Origin: Pullichristensenella excrementipullorum
GTDB lineage: Bacteria; Bacillota; Clostridia; Christensenellales; Aristaeellaceae
NCBI GenBank assembly: GCA_018713365.1
Contig: DVOU01000020.1
Span: 62,001 to 126,000, forward strand
Direction: 5' to 3'
DNA length: 64,000 nucleotides
Part shown: positions 54,608-62,830 of the stretch, one piece after another
Layout of the letters: the number at the start of each line of letters is the position of its first letter
Numbering within the stretch: the stretch's first letter is position 1
Position numbers and translations under genes: made by a program
Notes under the pieces: model-generated
Told to the model about the DNA's origin: nothing
Databases searched by the model: none
The model's input: only the letters and a program-made list of their open reading frames with translations

Positions 54608-55696
54608 ATGGAGAGAAGTCATGCCGAACAGGCGCGCATCCTCGCGCAGTTGGAAAGCGTGGAGGCGCGCTACGAGGAATTGTCCATCCGCATCACCCTG
54701 CCGGAGGTCATCGCCGACACGCAGCTGTTCGCCAAGCTGATGCGCGAACACAGCGACCTTTCCGAGCTGAACGACATCGCCAAAAACTGCCGCGCGCTGG
54801 CGGAGCAGCTCGACGAGGCGCACGAGCTTTTGAACGACCCGGACATGGCGGAGATGGCGCGCGAGGAAGTGGAAGAACTCGATCCGAAGCTGCGCGAGGC
54901 GCTGCACGCGGCCCGCGTCGCCATGCTGCCCAGGGACCCGGACGACCGCAAGAACGCCGTGCTGGAAGTGCGCGCCGGGGCGGGCGGCGACGAGGCGGGG
55001 CTGTTTGGCGCCGAGCTTCTGCGCATGTACCAGCACTACGCCGACCGGCAGGGCTGGAAGTGGGAACTGATCGAGGACGGCTCCACGGAGCTGGGCGGCA
55101 TCAAGGAGAGCGTGGCCCTCATCTCCGGCAAGAACGTGTTTGAAAAGCTCAAATTTGAGAGCGGCGTGCATCGCGTGCAGCGCGTGCCCGTGACGGAGAG
55201 TTCCGGGCGCATCCACACCTCCACGGCCACCGTGGCGGTATTGCCCGAGGCCGAGGACGTGGAAGTGGAGGTCGATCCCAACGACCTGCGCATCGACACC
55301 TACCGCGCTTCCGGCGCGGGCGGGCAGCACGTCAACCGCACGGACTCCGCCGTGCGCATCACCCACATCCCCACGGGGCTGGTGGTGACTTCGCAGGACC
55401 AGCGCTCGCAGATACAGAACCGCGAAAAGGCCATGCGCGTGTTAAAATCGCGCCTGTACGAGATGGAGCGCGAGAAGCAGGAGGGCGCGTATGCCGACCG
55501 CCGCCGTTTGCAGGTGGGCACGGGCGACCGCTCCGAGCGCATCCGCACCTACAACTTCCCGCAGGGGCGCGTGACCGACCACCGCATCGGGCTGACGCTC
55601 TACCGCCTGAGCGACGTGTTGGAAGGCGACCTCGACGAGATCATCACGGCGCTGACGCTGGCCGAACAGGCGGCGCTGATGGAGAAACAGCAATGA
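54608..55696 (+). CDS. prfA: peptide chain release factor 1
   Basis: This 362-residue RF1 has the stop-codon-reading P-V-T in RVQRVPVTESSGR and the catalytic GGQ in ASGAGGQHVNRTDSAVR. RF1 recognises UAA and UAG. The ribosome site before the ATG is weak (GAGTGAAAG), so coupling with prmC is likely. The stop overlaps the start of ywlC. Confidence 0.97.
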   Translation: MERSHAEQARILAQLESVEARYEELSIRITLPEVIADTQLFAKLMREHSDLSELNDIAKNCRALAEQLDEAHELLNDPDMAEMAREEVEELDPKLREALHAARVAMLPRDPDDRKNAVLEVRAGAGGDEAGLFGAELLRMYQHYADRQGWKWELIEDGSTELGGIKESVALISGKNVFEKLKFESGVHRVQRVPVTESSGRIHTSTATVAVLPEAEDVEVEVDPNDLRIDTYRASGAGGQHVNRTDSAVRITHIPTGLVVTSQDQRSQIQNREKAMRVLKSRLYEMEREKQEGAYADRRRLQVGTGDRSERIRTYNFPQGRVTDHRIGLTLYRLSDVLEGDLDEIITALTLAEQAALMEKQQ

Positions 55697-56706
55697 AGAC
55701 GGAACTTCTCTCCCCCACGCCCGAGGCGCTTTCGCGCGCGGGCGAACTTCTTCGCGGCGGCGAGGTGGTGGGCTTCCCCACCGAGACCGTCTACGGATTG
55801 GGCGCGAACGCACTGGACGCTTCGGCGGTGGAAAAGATCTTTGCCGCCAAGGGGCGGCCGGGCGACAATCCGCTCATCGTCCACATCGCGGCGGCGGCAG
55901 AGCTTGCGCCGCTGATCGCCGGGGAGCCCGGAGCGCAGGCGCGCGCTTTGATGGACGCCTTCTGGCCCGGGCCGCTGACGCTGATCTTTCCAAAGAGCGG
56001 GAGGGTGCCCCTGCGGGTGACGGCGGGGCTTGCCACCGTGGCCGTGCGCATGCCCGCGCACCCGGTGGCGCGCTCGCTGATCGAGGCGGCGGGCCTGCCC
56101 ATCGCCGCGCCCAGCGCCAACCGCTCCGGGCGGCCCAGCCCCACCACCGCATTGGACGTGTTGGAGGACATGGATGGCCGCGTGCCGCTCATCCTCGACG
56201 GCGGGGCGTGTCAGGTGGGCGTGGAATCGACGGTGGTGGACCTGACGGGCGGCACGCCGCGCGTTTTGCGGCCCGGCGGCATCACCCGCGCGCAGATCGA
56301 AGCAGTGGCCAACGCCTGCGAGATCGACCACGCCGTGCTGCATCCCCTCGGCGAGGGCGAACGGCCGCGCTCGCCGGGCATGAAGTACAAGCACTACGCG
56401 CCGCAGGGCGAAGTGACGGTATTTCGCGGCGAGCGCGCCGTGGAGAACATCATTTCCCGCTACGACGCAAGCGAAGACGCGCTCATTCTGGCGCTGGAGG
56501 GCGACATCCCCCGCTTTGGCGCGCGTCGCTGCCTCTCCCTCGGCGCGGACGCGGCGAGCATGGCGGCGCGGCTGTTCCACGCCCTGCGCGAAGCCGACCG
56601 CATGGGGGCGAAGGTCATCCTCTGCGAGGCCGTGGAGCCGGAGGGCGTGGGCCTGGCGGTGATGAACCGCCTGCTGCGCGCCGCCGCCTTCCGGGTGGTG
56701 GAGTAG
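55693..56706 (+). CDS. ywlC: threonylcarbamoyl-AMP synthase (Sua5/YwlC)
   Basis: This 337-residue enzyme has an N-terminal YrdC domain (VGFPTETVYGLGANA; AAKGRPGDNPLIVHI; APSANRSGRPSPT) and a C-terminal Sua5 domain (SPGMKYKHYAPQG). It makes threonylcarbamoyl-AMP from Thr, bicarbonate and ATP for tRNA t6A37, the substrate later modified by MtaB. ATGA overlap with prfA. The prmC-prfA-sua5 order is typical of Firmicutes. Confidence 0.96.
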   Translation: MKTELLSPTPEALSRAGELLRGGEVVGFPTETVYGLGANALDASAVEKIFAAKGRPGDNPLIVHIAAAAELAPLIAGEPGAQARALMDAFWPGPLTLIFPKSGRVPLRVTAGLATVAVRMPAHPVARSLIEAAGLPIAAPSANRSGRPSPTTALDVLEDMDGRVPLILDGGACQVGVESTVVDLTGGTPRVLRPGGITRAQIEAVANACEIDHAVLHPLGEGERPRSPGMKYKHYAPQGEVTVFRGERAVENIISRYDASEDALILALEGDIPRFGARRCLSLGADAASMAARLFHALREADRMGAKVILCEAVEPEGVGLAVMNRLLRAAAFRVVE

Positions 56707-56760
56707 GGCGTCTCTTGCATATGAATGGACGCGAATGTCCTTCCTCTCATCCCACTTTCT

Positions 56761-56823
56761 TAGATAGTTTGTGCGTCGCCATCCGTATCGTAGAGATGCG
56801 AAAGGTGACGCACGGTCTATCTA
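56761..56823. terminator. long hairpin between convergent operons
   Basis: TAGATAG-TTT-GTGCGTCGCC (56761-56780) pairs with GGTGACGCAC-GGT-CTATCTA (56804-56823); the three central bases give two G-U wobbles and one mismatch. The stem of about 20 bp lies 54 bp after ywlC (plus) and ends inside 11 bp of the kinase stop (minus). No strong T-run. It probably acts as a two-way terminator or RNA-end stabiliser. Confidence 0.55.
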
Positions 56824-56833
56824 TTCTCGCCGT

Positions 56834-58297
56834 TCAATCACAAGCCTTACGCACGGCTCGTTGCCAGCCCGCATAGAGCGCATCCGCTTCCTCCCGGGGC
56901 ATCTTCGGTTCAAAGGTACGGCCCGATTTGCGCAGTTTGCGGATATCCTCGCGGCTTGCGAATACGCCGCAAGCAAGACCGCCCGCCGAGGCGGCTCCCA
57001 GTGCAGAAAGTTCCTCGATCTGATTGCGCACCACACGCACACCAATAATATCGGAAACAAATTGCATCAGGAACGCATTGTTGGTTGGCCCGCCATCGAC
57101 ACGCAACGCCTCAAGACGGGTGCCGGCATCCTCGAGCATGGGATCCACGACATCGCGTATCTGGTACGCGATAGCCTCCAACGCAGCGCGAACGATGTGG
57201 CAACGGCCGCTGTTTCGCGAAAGGCCGCACAACAGGGCGCGGGCATTGCTGGCATAGTGCGGCGCGCCAAGGCCCGTAAAGGCGGGCACCAGATATACGC
57301 CCTCATTGGAGGGTACCTTGGTGGCCATCTCCTCGGATGCCTGCGCATCAGGCAGGATGCCCACTTCGTTCTCCAGCCATTTGAGGGTATCTCCCGTAGC
57401 ATTGATGTTTCCTTCAAAGACATACTCGACCCGACCAGACATGCCCCATGCGATGGACGTCGCCAAGCCCTTCGAAGAAAACGCTGGCTGTTCGCCAATG
57501 TTCATCATCACGGAAGTGCCAGTACCGAAGGTCGCCTTGGCCGTTCCTCTTTCCCAGCACTGTTGGCCGAACATGGCGCCATGAGAATCTCCGAGTACGC
57601 CCGCAACAGGGATAGGCCTATCGAAGAAGCCTTCAAGAGTCGTCATGCCAAAGACACTGTCGCTGAAACATACCTCCGGGAACTGCACATTTTGCAGACC
57701 AAAGAGGCGGACGAGGTCTTTGTCCCACTGGAGCGTGTTGATGTTGAACAGCATGGTGCGCGAGGCGTTGGAATAGTCCGTGCGGTGTTTGCCAGTCAAC
57801 TTCCATATGAGCCACGCATCCACCGTTCCAAAGAGCAGTTCCTGACCGGCGGTATCGACGTTTTCGACGATCCAAGCGGCCTTGGCGGCGCAGAAATAGG
57901 GGGAGAGTACCAAGCCCGTTCGGTGGGCGATCTCCGATTGCATATCCGCGATGCAAGGGCGCTGCGCGATCTGTGCAGCACGAGCGCATTGCCAGACGAT
58001 GGCGTTGTAGGTCGGCTTGCCAGTTCGGCCATCCCAGAGCAACGTCGTCTCACGCTGATTGGAAATTGAGAGGCAACATATCTGTGCCTTGTCGATGCCC
58101 GCGGCATTCACTACATCGCGCACGGCTCTGAGGAGGTTTTGATATATCTCCTCTGGATCGTGTTCCACCCAGCCAGGCTGAGGGTATATCTGCTGGTGGG
58201 CACAGTCGCTGCGCGCCACCAGCAGAAGCTGGTCATCAAAAAGGATCGCCTTTGTGGAGCTGGTAGACTGATCTACAGCAAGCATGTACCGCTTCAC
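56834..58297 (-). CDS. FGGY-family carbohydrate kinase, glycerol-kinase-like
   Basis: This 487-residue kinase has an FGGY N-domain and C-domain. Several blocks are glycerol-kinase-like: TGLVLSPYF, FGTVDAWLIWKLTGK and DYSNASRTMLFNI, and the second signature ELSALGAASAGGLACG. The phosphate-binding start reads DQSTSSTKAILFD rather than the GlpK DQGTTSSR, so sugar or ketose specificity is possible. GTG start overlaps the transketolase stop (GTGA). The operon with polyol dehydrogenase and split transketolase suggests it phosphorylates the ketose made by the dehydrogenase. Glycerol kinase remains an alternative. Confidence 0.86.
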   Translation of the reverse strand: MKRYMLAVDQSTSSTKAILFDDQLLLVARSDCAHQQIYPQPGWVEHDPEEIYQNLLRAVRDVVNAAGIDKAQICCLSISNQRETTLLWDGRTGKPTYNAIVWQCARAAQIAQRPCIADMQSEIAHRTGLVLSPYFCAAKAAWIVENVDTAGQELLFGTVDAWLIWKLTGKHRTDYSNASRTMLFNINTLQWDKDLVRLFGLQNVQFPEVCFSDSVFGMTTLEGFFDRPIPVAGVLGDSHGAMFGQQCWERGTAKATFGTGTSVMMNIGEQPAFSSKGLATSIAWGMSGRVEYVFEGNINATGDTLKWLENEVGILPDAQASEEMATKVPSNEGVYLVPAFTGLGAPHYASNARALLCGLSRNSGRCHIVRAALEAIAYQIRDVVDPMLEDAGTRLEALRVDGGPTNNAFLMQFVSDIIGVRVVRNQIEELSALGAASAGGLACGVFASREDIRKLRKSGRTFEPKMPREEADALYAGWQRAVRKACD

Positions 58298-59235
58298 GAG
58301 CCGCGCACCTCCTCTTCAATGATGCGCGCTGCGTTTTCGGCGGTAAGGCCATAGTGCGCGAACACCTGAGCGCTTGTGCCGGCGATGGCGGGCTCATCAG
58401 GAACGGCAAGCACACGTACCCGCGCTTTTCCTGCCTGTGCGGCTACCATGCACACGCGGCTGCCCAGCCCGCCATAAAGGCTATGCTCTTCCATGGTGAG
58501 TACGATGCCCGTTTCGCAGGCTGCGCGTACCGCCGCCTCGTCAAACGGCTTGATCGTGTGCATATCGAATACGCGGACACGGATGCCTCGCTCGTACAAC
58601 AGCCGCGCAGCGCACTTGGCGGGATAGACCATCTCGCCTGTTGCGATGATAGCGGCATCTTCGCCTTCGCAAAGCTGGGTTGCCTTGCCGCGCTCGTAAT
58701 GCGTTTGGCCGTCCTCATATACGTCTTCGACCGCATTCCTGCCGATGCGAAGATAGGCGGGACGCGGCGTGCGCATGAGATCTTCGATAACAGCGACACT
58801 CTCGAAGCGGTCAGCCGGAAGGATGACATCAATGCCAGGGATGGCGCCAATGGCGGCAATGTCCTGCAGACTGTGATGCGTCATGCCCAACGCGCCGTAA
58901 CTGAGCCCTCCACTGATACCATACAGCACCACCGGCATGCGCGAATAGGCGACATCGACCTTTATCTGCTCGATGGCACGCATGGAGAGAAAGCTGGCCG
59001 GCGAGGCGACAACTGGCTTTTTGCCCATAGATGCCAAACCGGCGGCTATGCCGACGATATCCTGCTCTGCGATACCTGTCTCGACGTGCTGTTTTGGGTA
59101 TGCCTGCGCAAAGGGAGCAAGGCTTGCCGAACCGCGAGAATCGCTGGTGAGTACCATGATATTCTTGTCTTCGGCAGCAAGACGCATCAGCGTTTCACAG
59201 ATCGTCTGGCGATTCGTGATCTTCTTTTCGTTCAT
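58294..59235 (-). CDS. transketolase-like C-terminal subunit
   Basis: This 313-residue protein holds the pyrimidine-binding and C-terminal domains of a split transketolase: the catalytic Glu lies in TGIAEQDIVGIAAGLAS, and MTHHSLQDIA and ILPADRFES follow. The ATG overlaps the stop of the N-terminal subunit (ATGA) and has AGGGGGGAG upstream. It pairs with the product of 59232-60047. Split transketolases of this kind serve dedicated catabolic routes such as apulose 4-phosphate cleavage as well as the pentose phosphate pathway. Confidence 0.93.
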   Translation of the reverse strand: MNEKKITNRQTICETLMRLAAEDKNIMVLTSDSRGSASLAPFAQAYPKQHVETGIAEQDIVGIAAGLASMGKKPVVASPASFLSMRAIEQIKVDVAYSRMPVVLYGISGGLSYGALGMTHHSLQDIAAIGAIPGIDVILPADRFESVAVIEDLMRTPRPAYLRIGRNAVEDVYEDGQTHYERGKATQLCEGEDAAIIATGEMVYPAKCAARLLYERGIRVRVFDMHTIKPFDEAAVRAACETGIVLTMEEHSLYGGLGSRVCMVAAQAGKARVRVLAVPDEPAIAGTSAQVFAHYGLTAENAARIIEEEVRGS

Positions 59236-60047
59236 TTTGCTCCCCCCTCGTCCAGTTCGCGCATGGCGAGCTCGAACTGATCGGCGTTGGGCACACCATG
59301 GTGCCACTTGGCCTGTCCCTCCATGTAAGAGACGCCTTTGCCTTTGATCGTGTTTGCGAGTACCAGTACAGGCCGACCCGGGACGCGGTGCAGGAGCGCC
59401 GCGCGTATCTGGTCGATGTCGTGACCATCGATCTCTACGACCTCAAAGCCGAAAGCCCGCCATTTATCCGACAGTGGCTCAAGGCGCATGACATCCTCCG
59501 TCTTGCCCGTGATTTGCAGATGATTCCGGTCGATGATGGCCGTGAGGTCATCCAGCCCATAATTGGCCGCAGCCATAGCCGCCTCCCAGATCGAGCCTTC
59601 CGCCTGTTCGCCATCGCCCATCAACACGTAGACATGCGCAGGTGAATCATCCGCTTTCGCAGCCAGCGCCATGCCCACACCTACGCTCAAACCGTGGCCA
59701 AGCGCTCCGGAGCATATCTCCATGCCTGGTATCTGGTTGTTGGGATGACCGATAAGCTTGGAGCCAAACGCCGAATATTCTCTCAGTTTCTCCTGCGGAA
59801 AATAACCCTTGTCTGCGAGAATAGCCAGATAGGTCTCAACGCAGTGACCTTTGCTCTGCACATAGCGATCGCGATCACGCCACTGCGGGTTTTGGGGGTC
59901 ACAGCGCAATACGTCATAAAACAGGACCGTGAGGATGTCTGCCTCCGACATGTCGCCGCCAACATGTCCTGCATTTCCCGAACGAATGATCTCCAGCGTC
60001 AGCTTGCGTATCTGACGAGCTTTCTCGATCAATTTTGTATTTTCCAC
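59232..60047 (-). CDS. transketolase-like N-terminal subunit
   Basis: This 271-residue protein binds thiamine diphosphate: GDGEQAEGSIWEAA ... IDRN is the cofactor motif; GHVGGDMSEADIL and SKGHCVETYLA are substrate-side blocks. GTG at 60047 is preferred because AAAGGAG lies 9 nt upstream; the ATG three codons earlier directly abuts that site. It is translated in a chain of 4-bp overlaps with the C-terminal subunit and the kinase, so the three proteins should be made in equal amounts. Confidence 0.92.
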   Translation of the reverse strand: MENTKLIEKARQIRKLTLEIIRSGNAGHVGGDMSEADILTVLFYDVLRCDPQNPQWRDRDRYVQSKGHCVETYLAILADKGYFPQEKLREYSAFGSKLIGHPNNQIPGMEICSGALGHGLSVGVGMALAAKADDSPAHVYVLMGDGEQAEGSIWEAAMAAANYGLDDLTAIIDRNHLQITGKTEDVMRLEPLSDKWRAFGFEVVEIDGHDIDQIRAALLHRVPGRPVLVLANTIKGKGVSYMEGQAKWHHGVPNADQFELAMRELDEGGAK

Positions 60048-60073
60048 ATATCCCATCTCCTTTCGTTCGCGAC

Positions 60074-60103
60074 CCCAAAGCCCCTGCGAGCAGGGGCTTT
60101 GGG
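60074..60103 (-). repeat. intercistronic hairpin before the transketolase genes
   Basis: A perfect 14-bp stem (CCCAAAGCCCCTGC with GCAGGGGCTTTGGG) with a 2-nt gap lies between dehydrogenase and transketolase genes. No T-run on the transcribed side, so a processing or attenuation hairpin is likely. Confidence 0.6.
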
Positions 60104-60133
60104 CGGACACGCCATCGCGGATGCCGACGAACA

Positions 60134-61177
60134 TTACATCTTGATGACGGCTTTGATGACTTCGTCCTTGTGCTTAAGGCTGTATTCAATGGCCGCGATG
60201 CAATCGCTGAAATCGAATACATGAGAAACGATCTTCTTGAGCGGGATGATGCCCGAGGAAACAGCTTTGATACACTTCTCCCAAGTGTTTCGGTAGCGGT
60301 AGACGGCGTAGATGACGCCTTCCATAGCGTTTAGCGTAGCGATATCCAGTTCCAGCACCGGCTCGGGTGAAACGCCTACCAGCGTCACCTTGCCAGCGCG
60401 CTTGATGAGGCGGCATGCCTGCAACGTAGTCACACGGTTGCCCGCACACTCGTAGACCTGGTCGGCACCACCGCCAGGAAGTGTCCGCGCAAATTCCTCG
60501 ATGCTTTCGCGCGTGCTGTTAAATACGCGGGTGGCGCCCACTTCCATGGCTTTTTCCAAGCGCTTGTCAAGTACATCGGTCACATATATCTCTTTTACGC
60601 CACGCGCTTTCAGGCACATCACCGTGCAAAGACCGATGCAGCCGCTGCCAAGCACGATGGCCGTCTCACCGACTTTGGCATCAGAGAGTTCGGTGGCATG
60701 AAAGCCTACGCTCAACGGCTCGATAAGACCGCCTTCCATCGTATCCATGTTATCGGGCAGCTTATAGCACATGGACGCCTTATGCACGCAGTACTCCGCG
60801 TTCACACCATCGCGCTCGTGCGGGATAGCCAGCATCTTGATGTGTTTGCAGAGGTTGTAGTGCCCCTTCAGGCAGTCCTCACATTCACCGCAGGGTACAG
60901 CGGGCTCAATAGAAACCTTATCACCGATGCTGAACCCTTCCACCCCATCGCCAATGGCTGTGACTACGCCGCCTGGCTCATGGCCGAGGGCGAGCGGGCC
61001 ATCCAACTCCCAGTTTGCCAGACGTCCTTCCTGGTAGAAGTGGAGGTCCGAGCCGCAAACGCCAACATACTCCAGCTTGATCTGCAACTCGCCCGGTCCG
61101 GGCTGGGGAATGTCGCGCTCCACCCATTCCATCTTCTGCTTGCCTGTTAGTACACACACCTTCATTTTGCCTTCCAT
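60134..61177 (-). CDS. zinc-dependent polyol/sugar-alcohol dehydrogenase (MDR family)
   Basis: This 347-residue enzyme resembles sorbitol/xylitol dehydrogenases: catalytic zinc ligands in GVCGSDLHFYQEGR (Cys) and LGHEPGG (His, Glu), structural zinc Cys quartet in CGECEDCLKGHYNLC, NAD loop VLGSGCIGLC. It would oxidise a polyol to a ketose. ATG at 61177 has AAGGGG 8 nt upstream; another ATG four codons later (MKVCVLTG) is also possible. First gene of the operon, behind a consensus promoter with an operator inside it. Confidence 0.92.
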   Translation of the reverse strand: MEGKMKVCVLTGKQKMEWVERDIPQPGPGELQIKLEYVGVCGSDLHFYQEGRLANWELDGPLALGHEPGGVVTAIGDGVEGFSIGDKVSIEPAVPCGECEDCLKGHYNLCKHIKMLAIPHERDGVNAEYCVHKASMCYKLPDNMDTMEGGLIEPLSVGFHATELSDAKVGETAIVLGSGCIGLCTVMCLKARGVKEIYVTDVLDKRLEKAMEVGATRVFNSTRESIEEFARTLPGGGADQVYECAGNRVTTLQACRLIKRAGKVTLVGVSPEPVLELDIATLNAMEGVIYAVYRYRNTWEKCIKAVSSGIIPLKKIVSHVFDFSDCIAAIEYSLKHKDEVIKAVIKM

Positions 61178-61216
61178 TTCTTTTGCCCCTTTCTTACGCA
61201 TCATCGCGCATTATCG

Positions 61217-61231
61217 TCGAAATAATTTAGT
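61217..61231 (-). promoter_or_regulatory. degenerate second operator in the dehydrogenase leader
   Basis: It matches 12 of 15 positions of the palindrome at 61311-61325 (AAATAATTTAGT intact), about 90 bp downstream, inside the leader. Confidence 0.4.
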
Positions 61232-61305
61232 TACAGCATATTTCAGACCAGATACACTTGAATATCGTTTCTGTTGTCTATGGTTTTGTCCATTCCATCG
61301 CAATT

Positions 61306-61334
61306 ATTATACTAAATAATTTAGTTTCTGTCAA
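61306..61334 (-). promoter_or_regulatory. consensus promoter of the dehydrogenase-transketolase-kinase operon
   Basis: Minus-strand TTGACA (61329-61334), 17-nt spacer, TATAAT (61306-61311): a full sigma-A consensus. Confidence 0.88.
61311..61325. promoter_or_regulatory. palindromic operator inside the promoter spacer
   Basis: ACTAAAT-A-ATTTAGT is a perfect 15-bp palindrome filling most of the -35/-10 spacer and touching the -10. The neighbouring LacI-family gene has related ACTAAATTTAG sequence in its own promoter. In 61335-61546 I see no other supported feature. Confidence 0.7.
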
Positions 61335-61546
61335 TAATTAATTTATAAAAAGTGCTTGGCATTTATCGCTCACGCATGGGAAAACACAGATGCACGCCAG
61401 TGGCAGCATCGCAGAACGGCGAATATGATCTTATGGGTGAAAAGATACCTTGAGCATTGGGGGCATAAAAAGAATCACACGGAAACAGGCGGCAGGGGCA
61501 GCGGATGAATGGCATCACGCTACCGCCGCGCTCACCCCGTCCCGGC

Positions 61547-62572
61547 TCAGCCGTTATTGCTCTCTCGGCTGCATACGCTCTCGCGCTCCACGAGGATAGT
61601 ACCGATCTCGATCTTCACCGCATAGTTGCGTTTTGTCGCGATCTTATCCAGCAACAGATCAACGCAGTTGTTGCCAAATTCGTCCTTTGGGACCATCATG
61701 GTGGAGATCGTCGGATCGGACATGGATGAGATGGGGCGGTCATCAAAACCTATGAGCGATATGTCACGCGGAACCTCCAAGCCTGCATCCTGAATGCCCT
61801 TCAGCGCCCCACAGGCGATCAGGTCATTATCAGATACAAAAGCCGTCGGCAACTCTTCCGCGGACTGTATATAGTCATACATGCCTTGCCTTGCCTCAAA
61901 GTCTGAATAGCCGACAGTCGCCACATAGCGTTCGTCAAATGGAAGAGAGAACGCTTCTAGAGAGAGTTTGTAGGCAGCAAAGCGGTCAGAGAAACTGTTG
62001 ATACCGACCCTGCTGCGAATGTAGCCAATCTTGCTGTGTCCTCGGCGAGCAAGATAACTCACAGCACTGCGGATACCACTGAAGTTGTTGATGGAAACAG
62101 TATCCACATCGTTGACAGAGAAGGAATTGTCCAACACGACGAAGGGATAGTGGGACGCCTTGAATGCCTGCAGGTCTTCATAGATCATCTCCACGGCGAA
62201 AATGATGAAACCCACGCACTTGGAGTTGCGCAATACGCTCGCCTGCTCGCTGGCAGGCATAGCGCTGCTCATATACAGCACCGTGAGACTGTAATCCTTG
62301 CTCTTGAGCCGCTCGGTGATGCCCTCCAGGAAGTAGGAGAAGAATGGCGATTCATCGACGATATTCCCCTTGCGCTTATAGACGACGAACCCTATGCTGG
62401 CCCTTTGCGCACTTGTCTCCCGCAGGAGATGGCCGCAATCCAGCTCACGGATCTTTTGAATGATCTCCGCCCGTTTGGCATCACTGACTCCAGGCTTGTT
62501 ATTAATGACAAGCGACATCGTCGACGTAGAAACGCCCAACATCTTGGCAATGTCCTTCGCTCTCAACGGCAT
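61547..62572 (-). CDS. LacI-family transcriptional regulator
   Basis: This 341-residue protein has a LacI helix-turn-helix (KDIAKMLGVSTSTMSLVINN) and an effector domain with AFVSDNDLIACGALKG and SLIGFDDRPIS. ATG at 62572 follows a GGGTGA site. It precedes the dehydrogenase operon in the same direction; each unit has its own promoter. The shared ACTAAAT motifs suggest that it represses itself and that operon, and perhaps the esterase/permease unit upstream. Confidence 0.92.
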   Translation of the reverse strand: MPLRAKDIAKMLGVSTSTMSLVINNKPGVSDAKRAEIIQKIRELDCGHLLRETSAQRASIGFVVYKRKGNIVDESPFFSYFLEGITERLKSKDYSLTVLYMSSAMPASEQASVLRNSKCVGFIIFAVEMIYEDLQAFKASHYPFVVLDNSFSVNDVDTVSINNFSGIRSAVSYLARRGHSKIGYIRSRVGINSFSDRFAAYKLSLEAFSLPFDERYVATVGYSDFEARQGMYDYIQSAEELPTAFVSDNDLIACGALKGIQDAGLEVPRDISLIGFDDRPISSMSDPTISTMMVPKDEFGNNCVDLLLDKIATKRNYAVKIEIGTILVERESVCSRESNNG

Positions 62573-62614
62573 ATCGTTTCACCCGATACTCATACATTTT
62601 ATGTTTCTAAATAT

Positions 62615-62643
62615 ATTTTACTAAATTTAGCAAATCTTGTCAA
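62615..62643 (-). promoter_or_regulatory. promoter of the lacI gene with internal operator-like sequence
   Basis: Minus-strand TTGACA (62638-62643), 17-nt spacer, TAAAAT (62615-62620). The spacer contains CTAAATTTAG, related to the operator at 61311-61325 and in the same promoter position. Confidence 0.72.
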
Positions 62644-62767
62644 GGGTCGTATTTGCTTTTGCCATCTATCCTTAGGCGGACAAAAGGCAGCAAAGGCAAC
62701 ACGTCAGTCCCTATGTTACAGCGCGCAGGGAACCCGATCACATCATACTGGTCTTCCCTCCTCTTTT

Positions 62768-62816
62768 CTAAAAACGCCGGGCGCGTCTGCGTCCTATGTG
62801 AGCGCAGGCGCGTCCC
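62768..62816 (-). terminator. terminator of the permease/esterase operon
   Basis: On the minus strand GGGACGCGCCTGCG pairs imperfectly with CGCAGACGCGCCC, followed by GGCGTTTTT, about 15 bp after the esterase stop. Confidence 0.65.
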
Positions 62817-62830
62817 TCAAGTTGCGCTGC

